Shown here: in pieces, positions 9,930-22,370 of the stretch | How the letters are laid out: each line of letters opens with the position of its first letter | Position numbering within the stretch: position 1 is the first letter of the stretch | Assembly: GCA_023362775.1 (NCBI GenBank) | Contig: JALMGJ010000018.1 | Span: 2,543,001-2,607,000 of the forward strand | Source of the DNA: Charina bottae | Taxonomy: Eukaryota; Chordata; Lepidosauria; Squamata; Charinaidae | Length of the DNA stretch: 64,000 bases | Direction of reading: 5' to 3' | Made by a program: the position numbers and the translations under genes | Notes under the pieces: model-generated | Databases searched by the model: none | What the model was told of the DNA's origin: nothing | The model's input: only the letters and a program-made list of their open reading frames with translations

Positions 9930-10440
9930 TCCATTCCTAAACAGCAAATTAAACCTTGGCCACATATTGATCAGACTTTCCACAACATTGATAAAAACCC
10001 ACTTCCTAAACTGATAACCACAAATACCAGACTTAATCTTACCCCAAAGGCCAAAAAACTCAGAAGAGCTTTATCCCTGGTGTGTTTTAATACTCTCCCT
10101 AGGACAGGGTTGGAAAGAAGTCCAAAAAATCTCCTTTGCCAAGTGATGGTGCCCTTGTGCTGCAGGTGCGAGAGAAACGCAGCCCATGTTTTGTTTAGCT
10201 GCCAGTTTGACAGGGATGCTCATTTGCACGTGATCTCCCCTCTCCTCTCTAAATACCCTGGGCATTTGGACTTTTCCCAGACAATTCTGCATCCTTAAAT
10301 GTTGCCAGGCTTTGTTATAAACTGTGTAAGCTCTGCCCTGCTGTGAGATGCAACAGCTAATGGTTATGGAATGTTTCACTATAACGTTTTTTCCCCCCTC
10401 ATCTCTTTATGTTTATATTTATCGGTTCCTATCTAGAAAG
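9930..10440 (+). pseudogene. Worn non-LTR retrotransposon, ORF2 C-terminal finger region
   Basis: Reading through stops gives a PKAKKLRRALSLVCFNTLP segment, then CCRCERNAAHVLFSCQFDRD, a C-x2-C...H...C knuckle like that near the end of LINE ORF2 proteins, and ISPLLSKYPGHLDF. I cannot assign the clade with confidence. Confidence 0.5.
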
Positions 10441-11182
10441 TGGGTTCATGTCCTTTCTCCAAGGTTTCAAATCAGAAGTAGCAAGTCTTTTCATCAGAAC
10501 CAAAAATCCTTTTAGCTCCAGACCACACATGAGAAATCCAACGTCCTCCGTACTTTAATACATTCCAAATTTGGGGTATATAACAACACATTCTTATCTT
10601 TAAAATTATTTCTCTTTGCAGTTCCATACTAAAAACCTCATGAATATCTTTAAAAAAGGCACATCTACAAAACAAGCCCCAAACATATGAGACAATGTTC
10701 CCTCCCCAATATTACATTTCCAGTATACATAAACTGAAACCCAACCCATGCTTTATGTATCGATCAATCAAAAAATCAATTCATTGTATCTTAAGATCAT
10801 AGGACACAAATTTAACATTATTTAAAATTCTACCCCACTGGTTTATTGAAACACAATATCCACCTCTTTGTTTTAAGTTTCTTGCAGGTTTCCAGCAGCC
10901 TCACTCTTCTTCCCTAGGATACAAATAGTTCAATTTTCTTCCCGTTCCACTGCTATCAAGATTGGTACACAAGTAATAGAATATGTCACAGAAGGCTGGA
11001 TAGGACTGGCTGGATTTTGGCTCCATATTATGTCCATATTATGGCTGAAGTCTTTTTGAGGATCCATTCATACAGGGGTGTCTGAAAGGTATGGTCAACG
11101 CAGTCAAGATGGTGCGATTAAAGGTCTTCCTCAGTCAGGTGGCACTTTGATTACACCATCTCAGCTGACTTTTTTGGCCATG
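10441..11182. other. No gene seen
   Basis: AT-rich. A - strand 67-codon frame at 10,472-10,675 may be more of the neighbouring LINE remnant but has no clear motif. Confidence 0.5.
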
Positions 11183-11507
11183 CCCTACAGCAGGGTTTCT
11201 CAAGCAGGGTTCCGTGGCACCCTAGGGTTCCACGAGAGATCATGAGGGGTTCCCTGGGAAGTCACAATTTACTTTAAAAAAAAATTCAAATTTGGGCCAC
11301 TTCACATTAAAGAGGTAAGTTTCATTCTTTATTTTTAGTTTAAGAACACGGTTAATGCATATAGACAGGCCTACATATGAAACGAATATAATAATTTTGT
11401 AACTTCTGGCCTATCTTTGAGCCTGGATGTGCAGGGGTTCCCCGAGGCCTGGAAAATATTTCAAGGGTTCCTCCAGGGTCAGAAGGTTGAGAAAGGCTGC
11501 CCTACAG
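11183..11507. mobile_element. 309-bp non-autonomous hAT element
   Basis: 11,191-11,499 has ends CAGGGTTTCTCAA and TTGAGAAAGGCTG, flanked by a perfect 8-bp duplication CCCTACAG (11,183-11,190; 11,500-11,507). A second copy lies at 40,556-41,294 and is split by a LINE. Confidence 0.9.
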
Positions 11508-12491
11508 ACACCCCTGCATCCATGCTTCCTAACTGACTCCATAGACTCCATAGACCAGCTCTGGGGATCTCTGGGCACTGCGTCCAGGGAAAAAGGGATT
11601 GTTCTGGGAAGGTATGTCCGGGAGATCCTTCCCCAGGATCGTCAATTCCACTTCACCTTCCGGAATTCCATATGAGCACAGCCAAAAGGGGACGAGTCTC
11701 GCAGCCGCTCTCCTGATCTGCTTCTATTTTTCCAGTGAGTTGTATATGGCTGAGAAGAAAAATAAAGTAATCTCATTTTTTTCTGGCAATGGAAGTATTT
11801 TTCAGAAAGGGAATTATTTGGCAGAAGAACATCTTTGTCTGGCTTCTTAAGCAGACAAAGTTGCTCCTAGAAAATTTTTGTGTTCCTAATTCTACCAAGA
11901 GTGATGAACTGAAGGACAAAGAATATGTGCTTGATAAAACGGCTCTTCCCTAATTGAGAATTTTAACATCTTTGATTCTAATGGCACTGTATATATTATA
12001 TTTTATTGAATACATTATGACAAATTACTGCTTCCCCCCCCCTTTTGCAACAAGCAATATAACTGAAGGCAGAAGAGGGAGCTCCTTTTGCACTTTGAAG
12101 GGGACACAGAAATAAACAGGTAACCATTTGGATACAGGTGTCTCTGAGTAGATGCTCTCTATTAATAGCAAAACTGAATAGGCTGGATTCACACACTTCA
12201 CAAAGTTTTGATGGAAAGGCCTTTCTCTATGTCCTAGTTGTGGCAACAAAGGACACTTTGCTATTTATATTCTGCCTTTAAGGTTGATAAAATGGGTGTA
12301 GATGGCAGTGCCTAGTCAACTTTGCCTAAGCGAGAGAGACTTGGTTAGCACAGTTTAAGAACTAGTCCCATTTCCATTCTGTCCTTAAGTAGAATTTGTA
12401 TGTAAGCCAGAACAGTATTATTGTATAATACTGTATAAGTAGTATTGTGTAATTAACTCAAACCATTGTGTATTTAACTAGAATCATTCTG
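11508..12491. other. No gene seen
   Basis: No repeat end or domain recognised. Confidence 0.6.
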
Positions 12492-12896
12492 TACAGGTAG
12501 TCCTCGACTTACAACCATTCGTTTAACAATGGTTCTAAGTTACAACGGCCGCAGAAAAAGTGCTTTATGACCTGTACTCACACTTATTACCGTCATACCA
12601 CCCCCACAGTCACGTAATTGCAATTCGGGCACTTGGCAACCAGCTATCATTTACGACCGGTTGCAGTGTCCTGTAGTCACGTGATCGCGATTTGCGAACT
12701 TTTTTGCCAGTTTCTGGCAAAAAACATCCATTGGGGAAGCTGGATTTGCTTAACAACTGCAGTGATTCACTTAACAACAATAGTAAAAATGGTCATAAAA
12801 TCGGGTCCACTCACGTGGTGAGTCAACTTATGACCGCAACGACTTATGATGGAAATTCCGGTCCCAATTGTGGTCGTAAGTGGAGGACTACTTGTA
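12492..12896. mobile_element. TA-flanked palindromic element (CAGGTAGTCCTCG type)
   Basis: Ends CAGGTAGTCCTCGACTTA and its complement are flanked by TA. The interior is full of imperfect inverted copies of AACAACTGCAGTGATTCACT-like and GTCACGTGATCG-like blocks. TA flanks and no coding capacity suggest a Tc1/mariner-type MITE; other copies are at 28.6, 37.8 and 38.5 kb. Confidence 0.82.
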
Positions 12897-14539
12897 TTTA
12901 ACTCAAATTTTGCTACAATAGGCTCCATTCTTAACTTTGGGTCGTCTGTAAACCAGCCGTTCTTAACCCAGGGATATTTGGAAGGGAGAAAGCTGTCAGC
13001 TGGACTGAAAACTTGAAAAACATCCTGAGAGAACACAATACGTTGCTGCCAAAAAACCAGCCTTTTGTAGCTATGAGGTTACCAGGGCTTGAACTCAACT
13101 CAAAAGAGACTTTACTGATTTAGGAAGGGGTTCCATTTCTGAGGGAATGCCAATGTAATTCTGCTTGTTTTTATTAGATGAAGTTTTAGTAATGGGATTT
13201 TCAATCTTTTAAATAATTTCATACGAGTTTTCAGTGAGCAGGTAAAAAAGTAAAACGCACAAAAATAATGCTACCATCTACTCGCTGCATCCTGCACTGC
13301 TTCCAGTTCTGAACTCCAAGTGCCTCCTAGACACGCGCTGGGCAGCTGTCCTACCTCTTGATTGGGCATCTCTTTCTTCTCCAGGGAGGGTGCAGCTACT
13401 GTATAAACGGAATCTAGGAGGTGGCAACAAGCAAAGGCGGCTACATTTTCCACCCTGGGGGCACAGCGTGGTCTGGACATCTTGAATCCTAGGAGGCTGC
13501 TGCAACGCATCTCGGAGTGCAAAGCGCATAGTAGCTCAGTGCTCCTCTGTGGCCTCAGCCAGCCTCCCCATCACAAAGGCTGGCATTTTGCTAGGAAGCG
13601 ATAAACAAGCACATTCAACTTCCTGGGTTCGCTGTCATCCACTCAGAACAGAGCTTCCTTTCATATTCAACCCCCCCCCCTTACACAGCCTTCTTGTCCA
13701 GTGCCTAATTCAGTGTACATGGCACAATACGACTTTGGCCAGCCAATAGTGCCCAGACCTTCTGCTAATGAGACACATCGTTAAGAGTCTTCCCCTTTAG
13801 GCAGACACGCTGCAGTGGGATTTATTTATCCCTGTCTTGGTGGAGCAAGCAACAGGCCTGCTCCATCCACACAGCCGCCCTTTTTGCGTGCGAGATGGGC
13901 ATTTTGCAAAATGCAATTCCTGCTTTGGACAAATAAAATAGTCCAATACCTGCCGGATGTAAACTTTAGCACAAGGTTGAGCTTGTGGGAGGCTGCTAGA
14001 GAAGTAATAGACCTGAGAAGTCCATTTTTGCTGCATTTGCTTTCTTGCTGAATTGCCTTACTTTGCACGCACACAGACTTGAACCATTTGCTTTCATTCA
14101 TGCCCACTTGACGTGGGTTTTTACTTAAATAAATCAGCACCGTTTCCTAAGCGCATGACAGAAATCAAATTGACAGTATTGCAGCTTTAAAATCTCTTGT
14201 CCTTGATGGTACGGAGAAGCTGCAATTGCTTGAAAAAAAACCCTTTTAGAAGCAGTTGGGGAAAACTCGAGTTTTGTTGGAAAATTTTTGATTGCAAAAC
14301 ATTCCAGTCTGGAGAAGGACGGTTGGACGATACACGGAAACATTCCATTCGTGCCAATCTGCTCAGGCACTGGCGGCAGTTTTCTGGATATACATCTACC
14401 ACAAAAGGAAGGGGTTCCTAATATTCCACAAAATACACTTCTTGTATTCTGAAAACATTGCAGGGCCACCCTCAGAAGAGCCGGATCAGTGTGGTGCACA
14501 GGAAAAGCGGATCACTCTGGAATTCCATCTTCTGTCTCT
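12897..14539. other. No gene seen
   Basis: 1.6 kb of apparently unique DNA, a reasonable place for conserved non-coding elements, which need a comparison to detect. Confidence 0.55.
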
Positions 14540-14720
14540 GTGTCAGCCTTCCAAGGTAGACCAGACAGGAAACACAACCAGATGAGCTAATTCTACTTAA
14601 TTGTAAAGCTACATTGACAGAATCTTGCACGTCTGAAAGTACAATTCTCCTTCCATCTCCTTTACAGCCCAAGGAATTAGGGAGGGTCCCTCCTGAGCCT
14701 CTGGCCCCGCCCACTATCCA
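14540..14720. repeat. Diverged repeat, pair with 6,250-6,450
   Basis: Holds GGTAGACCAGACAGG, ACAGAATCTTGCACGTCTGA and TTTACAGCCCAAGGAATTAG, matching the order seen at 6.3 kb. Confidence 0.45.
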
Positions 14721-15239
14721 GCTGCAGGCTATTCTGTCTCTTATCGGACCGTTCCCTGGGCAGCATCTCTTTGCCCCGTCTCCCAAGGTCTTTCCCACAT
14801 ACCATTACACTCTGAAACAAAATGTTTTCCATCCCTCTCTAGAAAATGGCATCATCAAGTCAGGCTGGAGGCTGCACCAAGCTTTTCCAAGGGAGGAAGC
14901 TGCCAGACTGACAGCAGACAACCCCTGTGTAGATCCAGTTTTAGGTTCCAACAGTGTCGGGGACTTCACTGAGGCTGTTTCTCACTCTTTCAAGTAGCTT
15001 CAGGTTGTGAAAATCTAACACAAAGCTTAACAGGCTGCTTCCTCTCTCTCTTTGGAAAGCAGATACTCTCTAAAAATGATCCTGGAGTTCTGGGGGGGGG
15101 GGGGCTCTAGAAGGGGAGTCAGACATTGTGGTTGTGTGCCCCAGATAGTCCATTTTCTGTACTGAGTGTCTCCGATGTAATCCAGCTGGTCCACTTCTGA
15201 TTAAGTAGGGCAAATGCCTTTCATTTTTTTCCTATTTTT
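14721..15239. other. No gene seen
   Basis: Includes a 12-base G run near 15,093. Confidence 0.6.
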
Positions 15240-15905
15240 TTTTAAATATGACTTTTACTGAAACTTTTTAAAAAGAAGATAAAAACTAATACAAAGTAAT
15301 ACAAAGTTGGGAAGAAAAAAGAAAAAGAAAGAAAGCAAAGAGAAAGAAAAAAGTGCAAGAAAATGAGAAAAAGTTGAAGAAAAATAGAAAAGGAAGAAAA
15401 AAGATAGAAAGCAGTGGCTTCCGATATTCTTCACAGCAGTTATAAGTACAATTCTATATTTAACCTCTCTCTCTAAAGTTGCATCATAATACTCTTCTTT
15501 CTATAATCTATCCTGTCTAATCATCAAAGCCATAAATCACAAGTTCATTTTTTTCATTTTTACACAAGAAGCCCATAAGAGGCTTCCAGTCACCAATAAA
15601 CGTAGACAGTGTCTTTTCTCTAATCAAAGAAGTCAATTTAGCCATCTCAGCAAGTTCCATCACCTTCACCAACCATTCCTCCATAGTGGGGAGTGTCGAA
15701 TCTCTCCATCTCTGTGCATATAATAATCTCACCGTGGTGATCATATCTTTAAATAATCTTCCATGGCTTTTTTCTGTTACCTTACATTTTCCCCCCTAAA
15801 AATATTCCTAATGCTCATTTGTATCATCCTGTTTATGTTTCCTAAATTCATCTAAAAGAGGTGCTTGTGTATCTCCACCCATCCAAGAGGTTGCGATTCT
15901 AATTA
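15240..15905 (-). mobile_element. L1 3' end, - strand
   Basis: An A-rich 3' UTR (seen as T/A-rich + strand, 15,240-15,420) follows the ORF2 C terminus at 15,517-15,744 (- strand), whose residues LLYAQRWRDSTLPTMEEWL match LYAQRWKEPQIPTIQEWI of the + strand L1 at 19.4 kb. The two L1s lie back to back. Confidence 0.78.
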
Positions 15906-15955
15906 AGCAGCTAATGGAAGGAGAACTTTAAAAAGTCAACAACAGGGTTGACCTG

Positions 15956-16252
15956 TTGGAGGCTGAAAAAGAAAATGAATTGGATAGACTTGCACTATTG
16001 GAATTAAGAGACAAGGAATTCTGTCTAAGATTTAGGGGAATACCTGAAGTTAAAGAAGAAGAATTAAAAGAAAAGATTATACAAGCCTTGGCATCTATAA
16101 TTGACTGGGAAGAAGACAGGATGTTGGATGAAATAGAAAATATTTTCCGTATTAATTCTAAATATGCAAATATACATAGTAAACCAAGAGATGTACTGGT
16201 AGAATTTTCTAGAAAAAAAACAAGGGACTTAATTTTGCAAGCACCATTTTGA
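15956..16252 (+). pseudogene. L1 ORF1 remnant (RNA-binding protein)
   Basis: 98 codons: an acidic helical start (MEAEKENELDRLALLELRD) then CLRFRGIPEVKEEELKEKI, the start of the RRM of L1 ORF1 proteins, and later DVLVEFSRKKTRDLIL. ORF1 is the single-strand-binding chaperone of the L1 particle. The upstream coiled coil is missing and the frame is broken after residue 98; a further piece (FLVRHRMDLEQDTGR) follows the SINE. Confidence 0.75.
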
Positions 16253-16456
16253 TGCTAAAATTAACATTGGGGGAGAAGATACAGTATAATTGTACTTAAA
16301 GAAATACCAGTGAGGATTCTAAGAAAGAGGAAGGAATATGCCTTTTTAATGGATGTACTGAAAAAGAATAAAGTTCCCTTTCGTTGGGAAAGATTAGAAG
16401 GGTTGAGCTTTACATTTCAACAAAAAAGATTTAAACTGACTTCAATTCAAAAATAA

Positions 16457-16785
16457 TGGGGGTGCGATGGCTCAGTGGTTAAGACGCCAGGCTTGTCGAT
16501 TGGAAGGTTGCAAGTTTGGAGGTTCGAGACCCTAGCCCCGCGTGACGGAGTGAGCTCCCACACTCGCCCCAGGTCTTGCCAACCTAGCAATTTGAAAGCA
16601 TGCAAATGCAAGTAGATGAATAGGTACCACTTCGGTGGGAAGGTAACAGCGTTCCGCGTGCGTCATGCCGGCCACACGACCGTGGAAGCGTCTTCGGACA
16701 ATGCTGGCTCTTCGGCTAACAAACGGAGATGAGCACTGGCCCCTAGAGTCGGACACGACTATGCAAGGGAACCTTTACCTTTTAC
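16457..16785 (+). mobile_element. tRNA-derived SINE inside L1
   Basis: Full-length: box A TGGCTCAGTGG, box B GGTTCGAGACC, GGTACCACTTCGG, CATGCCGGCCACACGACC, tail CCCCTAGAGTCGGACACGAC and (TTTACC). It splits the L1 ORF1. Confidence 0.9.
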
Positions 16786-16929
16786 CAATTCCTAAAGCTA
16801 AAGAATTTTTAGTGAGACATAGAATGGACTTGGAACAAGATACAGGTAGAATTAAAAGAAAGGAAGGTGTAAAATACAGAGAAGAAATGGACTCTACTGT
16901 TAAGGATTCTGAGGAATCATTTGCATGAA

Positions 16930-17251
16930 TATGGATTTGAAGTGTCTCACTTGGAATATAAATGGAAAGAATGCTCCACAATAAAGGAAAAAAGTTTTTC
17001 ATTATTTAAAAAAATTAAAATATGACGTGATTTGCCTACAGGAAACGCATATAAAGAAAAAAGATATAAAATATTTAGTAAATAAGAATTTGGGGCAAGA
17101 ATTTGTTTCAGCTAATACAAAGAAAACTAATGGAATTGTAATTTATGTTAAATCTTATTTGAAACCATGTTTGTTATTTGCAGATGACCAGGGTAGATAT
17201 ATAGCAATTGAAGTAGAGATATATGGATATAAAAACTGTGTGGGACACTAG
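16930..17251 (+). pseudogene. L1 ORF2 endonuclease N terminus
   Basis: Residues CLTWNINGKN and DVICLQETHIKKKD are the first two conserved boxes of the APE-type endonuclease (catalytic Asn and Glu). A stop follows the first box, and the domain ends at about residue 100, with no GDFN or SDH box, so an internal deletion removed its second half. Confidence 0.8.
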
Positions 17252-17815
17252 TAAAGCAGTTATGAGAGGGCATTTTATCTATCACAATAGAATTATAAAG
17301 AAAAAATTTCAACAAAAATTACAAACAGTTTTAGATTAGATTAAATTAAAAGAAAAGGAATTGCAGAAAAAGCCATCTGATAATAATATTGTTTATCAAC
17401 TTAAATTACTACATCAGCAAGTTTCAATGTTAACAGTAAAAGAAATTGAAATGAAATTAAAATATGCTAAGCAGAGATATTTTGAATTTGCTAACAAACC
17501 AGGAAGGTGATTAGCATATAAATTAGGGAAAGAAAGAGAGAAGAAAATGATTACTAAAATTATAAATTAAGGAGGGTAATGTAGAAATAGTGGATAATAA
17601 AAAATTTTTAAAAAAGCATTTCATAATTCTTTTTCTAATTTATATGAAAAGCAGGAGATCCCATTGGAGAAGATTGATGAATATTTAAAAAAACAAAAGT
17701 TACCAAAGCTCTCACAAGCACAGAAATCAATACTAAACAGCCCTATAACTACCTCTGAAGTAGTAGAAGTAATAAAGAAAGTTAAGTTAGGAAATGAAGC
17801 CCATTCAGCAGTCTG

Positions 17816-18000
17816 TTAGAACTACTGAAATGGAGCAGAGCTGCAAAACTCATGTACAGAAAAAGAATATTGTTTAAAAACAGAGCCCATGAGCATATTA
17901 GAGAGATCCAGGTTAATCTTACACCCTTAGCCCACCCAAGCATAAAGAAATGCACACTTAGACATGGCAGATATGAAAAGTAAGTACAAAAGAGTCCTTA
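17816..18000. mobile_element. Fragment of a Penelope-like element 3' region
   Basis: The stretch with ACTGAAATGGAGCAGAGCTG and CTTAGCCCACCCAAGCATAA matches 42,950-43,090, which adjoins the family B element at 43 kb. It interrupts the L1 just where the reverse transcriptase should begin. Confidence 0.6.
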
Positions 18001-18002
18001 CA

Positions 18003-18164
18003 GGTACCTATTCATCTACTTGCATTTGCATGCTTTCGAATTGCTAGGTTGGCAAGAGCTGGGGCAAGTGCGGGAGCTCACTCCGTCATGCAGCGCTCGG
18101 GTCTCGAACCGCTGACCTTCTGATTGACAAGCCTAGCATCTTAACCACTGAGCCATCGTGCCCC
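18003..18164 (-). mobile_element. SINE fragment, - strand, head half only
   Basis: From GGTACC back to the tRNA head (GAGCCATCGTGCCCC end). The 3' half with the Bov-B-like tail is missing, unusual for a retrotransposed copy and suggesting a later deletion. Confidence 0.8.
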
Positions 18165-18220
18165 TTATAACTTTAGAAAATAAAAAAAAATGTTACGACT
18201 TGAAGGTCATGAGTTAAGAT

Positions 18221-19606
18221 TTGGATGGCATGCCTACCTATGGTATAATAAAGTTAAATAAGGAATTTAAAAATCACTATATTAGGAAGGCTATATTAAG
18301 GATTTGGGATAAATATAAAACTAGATTGTCATCTAATGTGCCTCTGTGGTTATCACCCCAGGAGGCATTTGCAAGACGAGAAAGTGTGGGAGAAATAAAA
18401 TGGTTAAGATATAAGGATTTATTAATCTTCGAAGAACGTAAACCTATGTTTAAGACAAGATAAAAATTGGAGACAGGTCATTTATGCCACTGGTTCAGTT
18501 ACATGCAACTATTTGAACGTTTTAAGTTGGATAAAAAGAACTATCGATTTGTAAATGAAACAACTTACTTTGAGAATCAACTCTGTATGAATAATGAACA
18601 TATTATTACCAAAATGTATAAGATGCTACTACAAATGAATTTGGAAGATGAACAAGTTAAGGAATATATGGTAAAGTGGGCTAGAAATTTGGGATATAAT
18701 ATTATGATGGATGGGGGTGCGATGGCTCAGTGGTTAAGACACCAGGCTTGTCGATCGGAAGGTCAGTGGTTCGAGACCCAAGCGCCATGTGACGGAGTGA
18801 GCTCCCGCACTTGCCCCAGGTCTTGCCAACCTAGCAATTCGAAAGCATGCAAATGCAAGTAGATAAATAGGTACCACTTTGGTGGGAAGGTAACAGCGTT
18901 CCGTGCGCGTCATGCCGGCCACATGACTGTGGAAGCGTCTTTCGACAATGCTGGCTCTTCGGCTAAGAAACGGAGATGAGCACCGGCCCCTAGAGTTGGA
19001 CACAACTGTGCGGGGAAGAACCTTTAAACTATTATGATGGAACAATGGGAAAAAATGTGGACAAAAGGTTTAAAATTTACATTGAATTATAACTTAAAGG
19101 AAAATTTCTACAAAATGATGTACCGTTGGTACTTAACACCCGATAAATTATCAAAAATGTTTAAAAATGTAACTAATGTATGTTGGAAATGCTCACAGGG
19201 AGAAGGAACCTTCTATCAACTTTGGTGGATGTGTGAAAAAGCAAGGAAATGTTGGGATCAGATACGTATTGTTATTCAGAAAATTCTTAAAGTAAACATA
19301 ACAAAAAAACCATAATTGTTTTTATTAGGTTTGATGGAGGAAGAGCTGGAGAAACAGCATGGGAATTTGCTTCTACACATGATTACAGCTGCAAGAATAC
19401 TCTACGCCCAACGATGGAAGGAACCACAAATACCAACAATACAAGAATGGATAATTAAATTAATGGACTTGGCACAAATGGCGAAATTAATGGACTTGAT
19501 GAGAGATAAAACTATATCCAGATTTATAGATTCAGGGCAACCGTTTTTAGATTACCTGCTAGTGACAGAAAAAAATGAAGTTATGACTATGCGTTTTACA
19601 CAATAG
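18221..19606 (+). pseudogene. L1 ORF2 C-terminal region with zinc knuckle
   Basis: Frames interrupted by stops and one SINE give IRKAILRIWDKYKTRL, a MYKMLLQMNLEDEQVKEYM helix, then MMYRWYLTPDKLSKMF and CWKCSQGEGTFYQLWWMC. The last is the L1 knuckle C-x2-C-x7-H-x4-C, with the His replaced by Gln. The C-terminal domain follows (LYAQRWKEPQIPTIQEWI). Confidence 0.82.
18700..19041 (+). mobile_element. tRNA-derived SINE in L1 ORF2
   Basis: 18,712-19,029, flanked by the exact 12-bp duplication TATTATGATGGA (18,700-18,711; 19,030-19,041). Removing it restores the L1 reading between YNIMM and EQWEKM. Confidence 0.92.
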
Positions 19607-19834
19607 TGAGTTTGTTGGATAGAAATAATGGTCATATAGAAAAATTAGTGGTAAGAGATTATATTATTTTAATTTTTATAATTGGGGTAGCCGGAAGTCA
19701 ACTTTTATTTTTATTTTATTTTATTTCATCTTTGTATTTATATATTGCTTTTCTTTATAAATGTTGTTTTTTTGTTTTTGTTGTATTTTAGTGCATTTAC
19801 TGTTTTGTATGTAATTTACTGTTTTGTATGTAAT

Positions 19835-20196
19835 TATACTTTGAAAGGGGCGTGGTGGCTCAGCGGGTAAGACGCCAGGCTTGTTGATCGGAAGATTGCA
19901 AGTTCGGAGGTTCGAATCCCTAGCCCTGCGTGCAGAGTGAGCTCCTGCACTAGCTCCAGCTCTTGCCAACCTAGCAATTCGAAAGCATGCAAATGCAAGT
20001 AGATTAATAGGTACCACTTCGGTGGGTAGGTAACAGCGTTCCACGCGTGTCATGCGGCCACATGACCGTGGAAGCGTCTTCGGACAACGCTGGCTCTTTG
20101 GCTAACAAACGGAGATGAGCACCGGCCCCTAGAGTCGGACACGACTGCACAAATGTGCGGGGGGTACCTTTACCTTTACCTTTTTATACTTTGAAA
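19835..20196 (+). mobile_element. tRNA-derived SINE after L1
   Basis: 19,847-20,184, flanked by exact TATACTTTGAAA (19,835-19,846; 20,185-20,196). Has box A, box B GGTTCGAATCC and the tail GAGTCGGACACGACT. Confidence 0.92.
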
Positions 20197-20383
20197 TAAA
20201 TAAAGCTTGTTTTAAACAAAAAGAAAAAAAATCAAATCCAAATCCAAAACTGCAGCCGAGGGCCAAATAAAAAAGAGGAATAGCTGCATCTCAAAAAGTC
20301 TATGAAAAGAAATCAAATCACAGCCTAATTCTTATTAACTATTGTTAATACATGTACCTTTGGATGCAGGTAAAGTAAGGTAA

Positions 20384-20733
20384 GGGGCGTGGTGGCTCAG
20401 TGGGTAAGACGCCAGGCTTGTCTTGATCGGAAGATCGCAAGTTTGGAGGTTCGAATCCCTAGCCCCGCATGACGGAGTGAGCTCCCACACTCGCCCCAGC
20501 TCTTGCCAACCTAGCAATTCGAAAGCATGCAAATGCAAGTAGATGAATAGGTACCACTTCGGTGGGAAGGTAACAGCGTTCTACGTGCGTCATGCCGGCC
20601 ACATGATGGTGGAAGCGTCTTCGGACAACGCTGGCTCTTCGGCTAACAAACAGAGATGAGCACCGGCCCCTAGAGTCGGACACGACTGCACAAATGTGCG
20701 GGGGGGGGGGGGGGGGACCTTTACCTTTTTTTA
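20384..20733 (+). mobile_element. tRNA-derived SINE
   Basis: Full-length copy of the same family (GGGGCGTGGTGGCTCAGTGG head, TTTACC tail), with an 18-G run at 20,700-20,717 in the tail. Confidence 0.9.
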
Positions 20734-22370
20734 CAAGGTCTTATATTTAGGAAAGCATTCATAGACCAGGAGGAGCCAACCCAGAACAGATACTCACATA
20801 GTGTGGCAACACGCAGCCTCCCCTGAAGACAGATAAATCTGCTATCTGTGATTCATGGATGTTCTCAATGCAGCAGCACAGAATTCCCTTTGTTGCAAGA
20901 GATGGACCAGATGGCGTCATGAACCTCCTTCAGTCTAATGATGTTCCGAGATATTATCCAGCCTTTCCCCCCCATTCGCAGTTCTCAATTTGACGAAAGA
21001 GAATTTGTTTTAGAAAATTAATGCAAAGGGCAAGAAGATGTTGAAATTCTCCTGACTAGAGCAGGGTGTTTTTGGGTTTTTTTGCATTTATTTAGTCTGT
21101 GAGGGATCTCAACTAGGTGGCCATACTTAGCCACCTTTGACTAAACTAAAAAGGTACATGGGGTCCATTTGGTTAGTCCTTGGATGGGAGACCAAGTGGA
21201 AATCCTAAACTGGGAAGTTAAAAAATATCCCTATTTTGCCAAGACAACTAAATGGACACATTTCTGTGGTGCCTAGGAGTTAAACTGGCTTCAAAGGAGG
21301 CTGCATGTTGAGAAGTCCTGGATTTCCCACACTCCATTAAATCCCAAGGCAAGAAATGTAGGGATCCTCCTCCTTGATTTTCAGTTGCAGGTTCCAATCA
21401 TCAAGGAGGAGTTCTGCTCTTTAGGAATTTCTCCATCCCCTGGAGAAATCCACCTCCTAATTTCTTTACCCACAAATTGGGTGGAGAATTTTGAAAGGTC
21501 CTTTGCACCCAGCTCCATTTCCATCTTCTCCTTTCCAGTCCTCAGGGAAGCCCCAATTCTGCGCCATGTTTCCCCCAGTTCCCCATTGGAGAGTGTGAAA
21601 AGGTGAACCGCCCATAAGCTTGAAATATTCAGCCTCTCCCAGCCCGGTGTTCTCCAGATGCTTTGAGTCTCCATGATTCTTCAGCCAGAATTGTTCACCA
21701 CATCGACAGAGGATTCGAGCAGCTGAAGGTCTACAAATCTGGAGGTCACTCATCCGTGCCTAAAATAAAGAAAATTGTAACATAAAATACAAATAATTGA
21801 AAGTAAAGTTCCTGGAGTGTGGGAAGGGAAAATAGTGTTCTCTCTTGGTTATTTCAGTTTCCCTTGCTGGAAATGAGGATATGAGGAGTTTGCTGGGAGC
21901 TGGATATGCATTTTCTCCCAGACCCAGGAGTTACCTGAGAAGATGGTCAGGAGGGGGATTCGGAGCAGACAAAAGGCAAAGGCTCCTTTGAGTGAAGATC
22001 AGTTCCCAGTGACTTGATGAACATACCTATAAAGTCGTCTTGGCAAGAATACTGGGTTGTCCTTGTCACCTCTTGAGACATATTCTCAACTTCCCAGCCC
22101 AGATAGCTCTGGAGTTCCCACATGACCCCATCAACGTACTTCCCAGGGCAGGGGGGTCCACTGGGTGTGTGTGTGTGTCAAAAAAGTCCCCATGGCAGCC
22201 ACAACCATGCAGTTGTGGTTGTCTTTTTATGTGCATCCAAAAAGTCCAGATGGTGTCCACAACAATGCAATTGAAGCCCCAATCTTTTTGACATGCGTCA
22301 GGTGTCTCCCCACCTAATCTGTGGACTGTTTTGACCACCACCCTGAGGACACCTGTCAGGGACAATTTTG
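20734..22370. other. No gene seen
   Basis: Apparently unique sequence upstream of the CpG island; may include distal promoter elements. Confidence 0.55.

Larger units (their letters stand above)
15950..19834 (+). mobile_element. L1 element, + strand, internally deleted and broken by SINEs and a PLE piece
   Basis: In order: ORF1 remnant (15,956-16,252), SINE (16,457-16,785), end of ORF1 (to 16,928), endonuclease start of ORF2 (16,930-17,251), linker (17,252-17,815), PLE piece and SINE fragment (17,816-18,164), ORF2 thumb/C-terminal region (18,220-19,606) with another SINE at 18,712-19,029, and a 3' UTR reaching the SINE at 19,847. The reverse transcriptase palm with its YADD box is absent, so the element is dead. 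Confidence 0.85.

Noticed and set aside
13270..13530. Two overlapping 83-codon - strand frames
   Set aside because: No domain, no splice sites of note and no similarity to a family I know; most likely chance.
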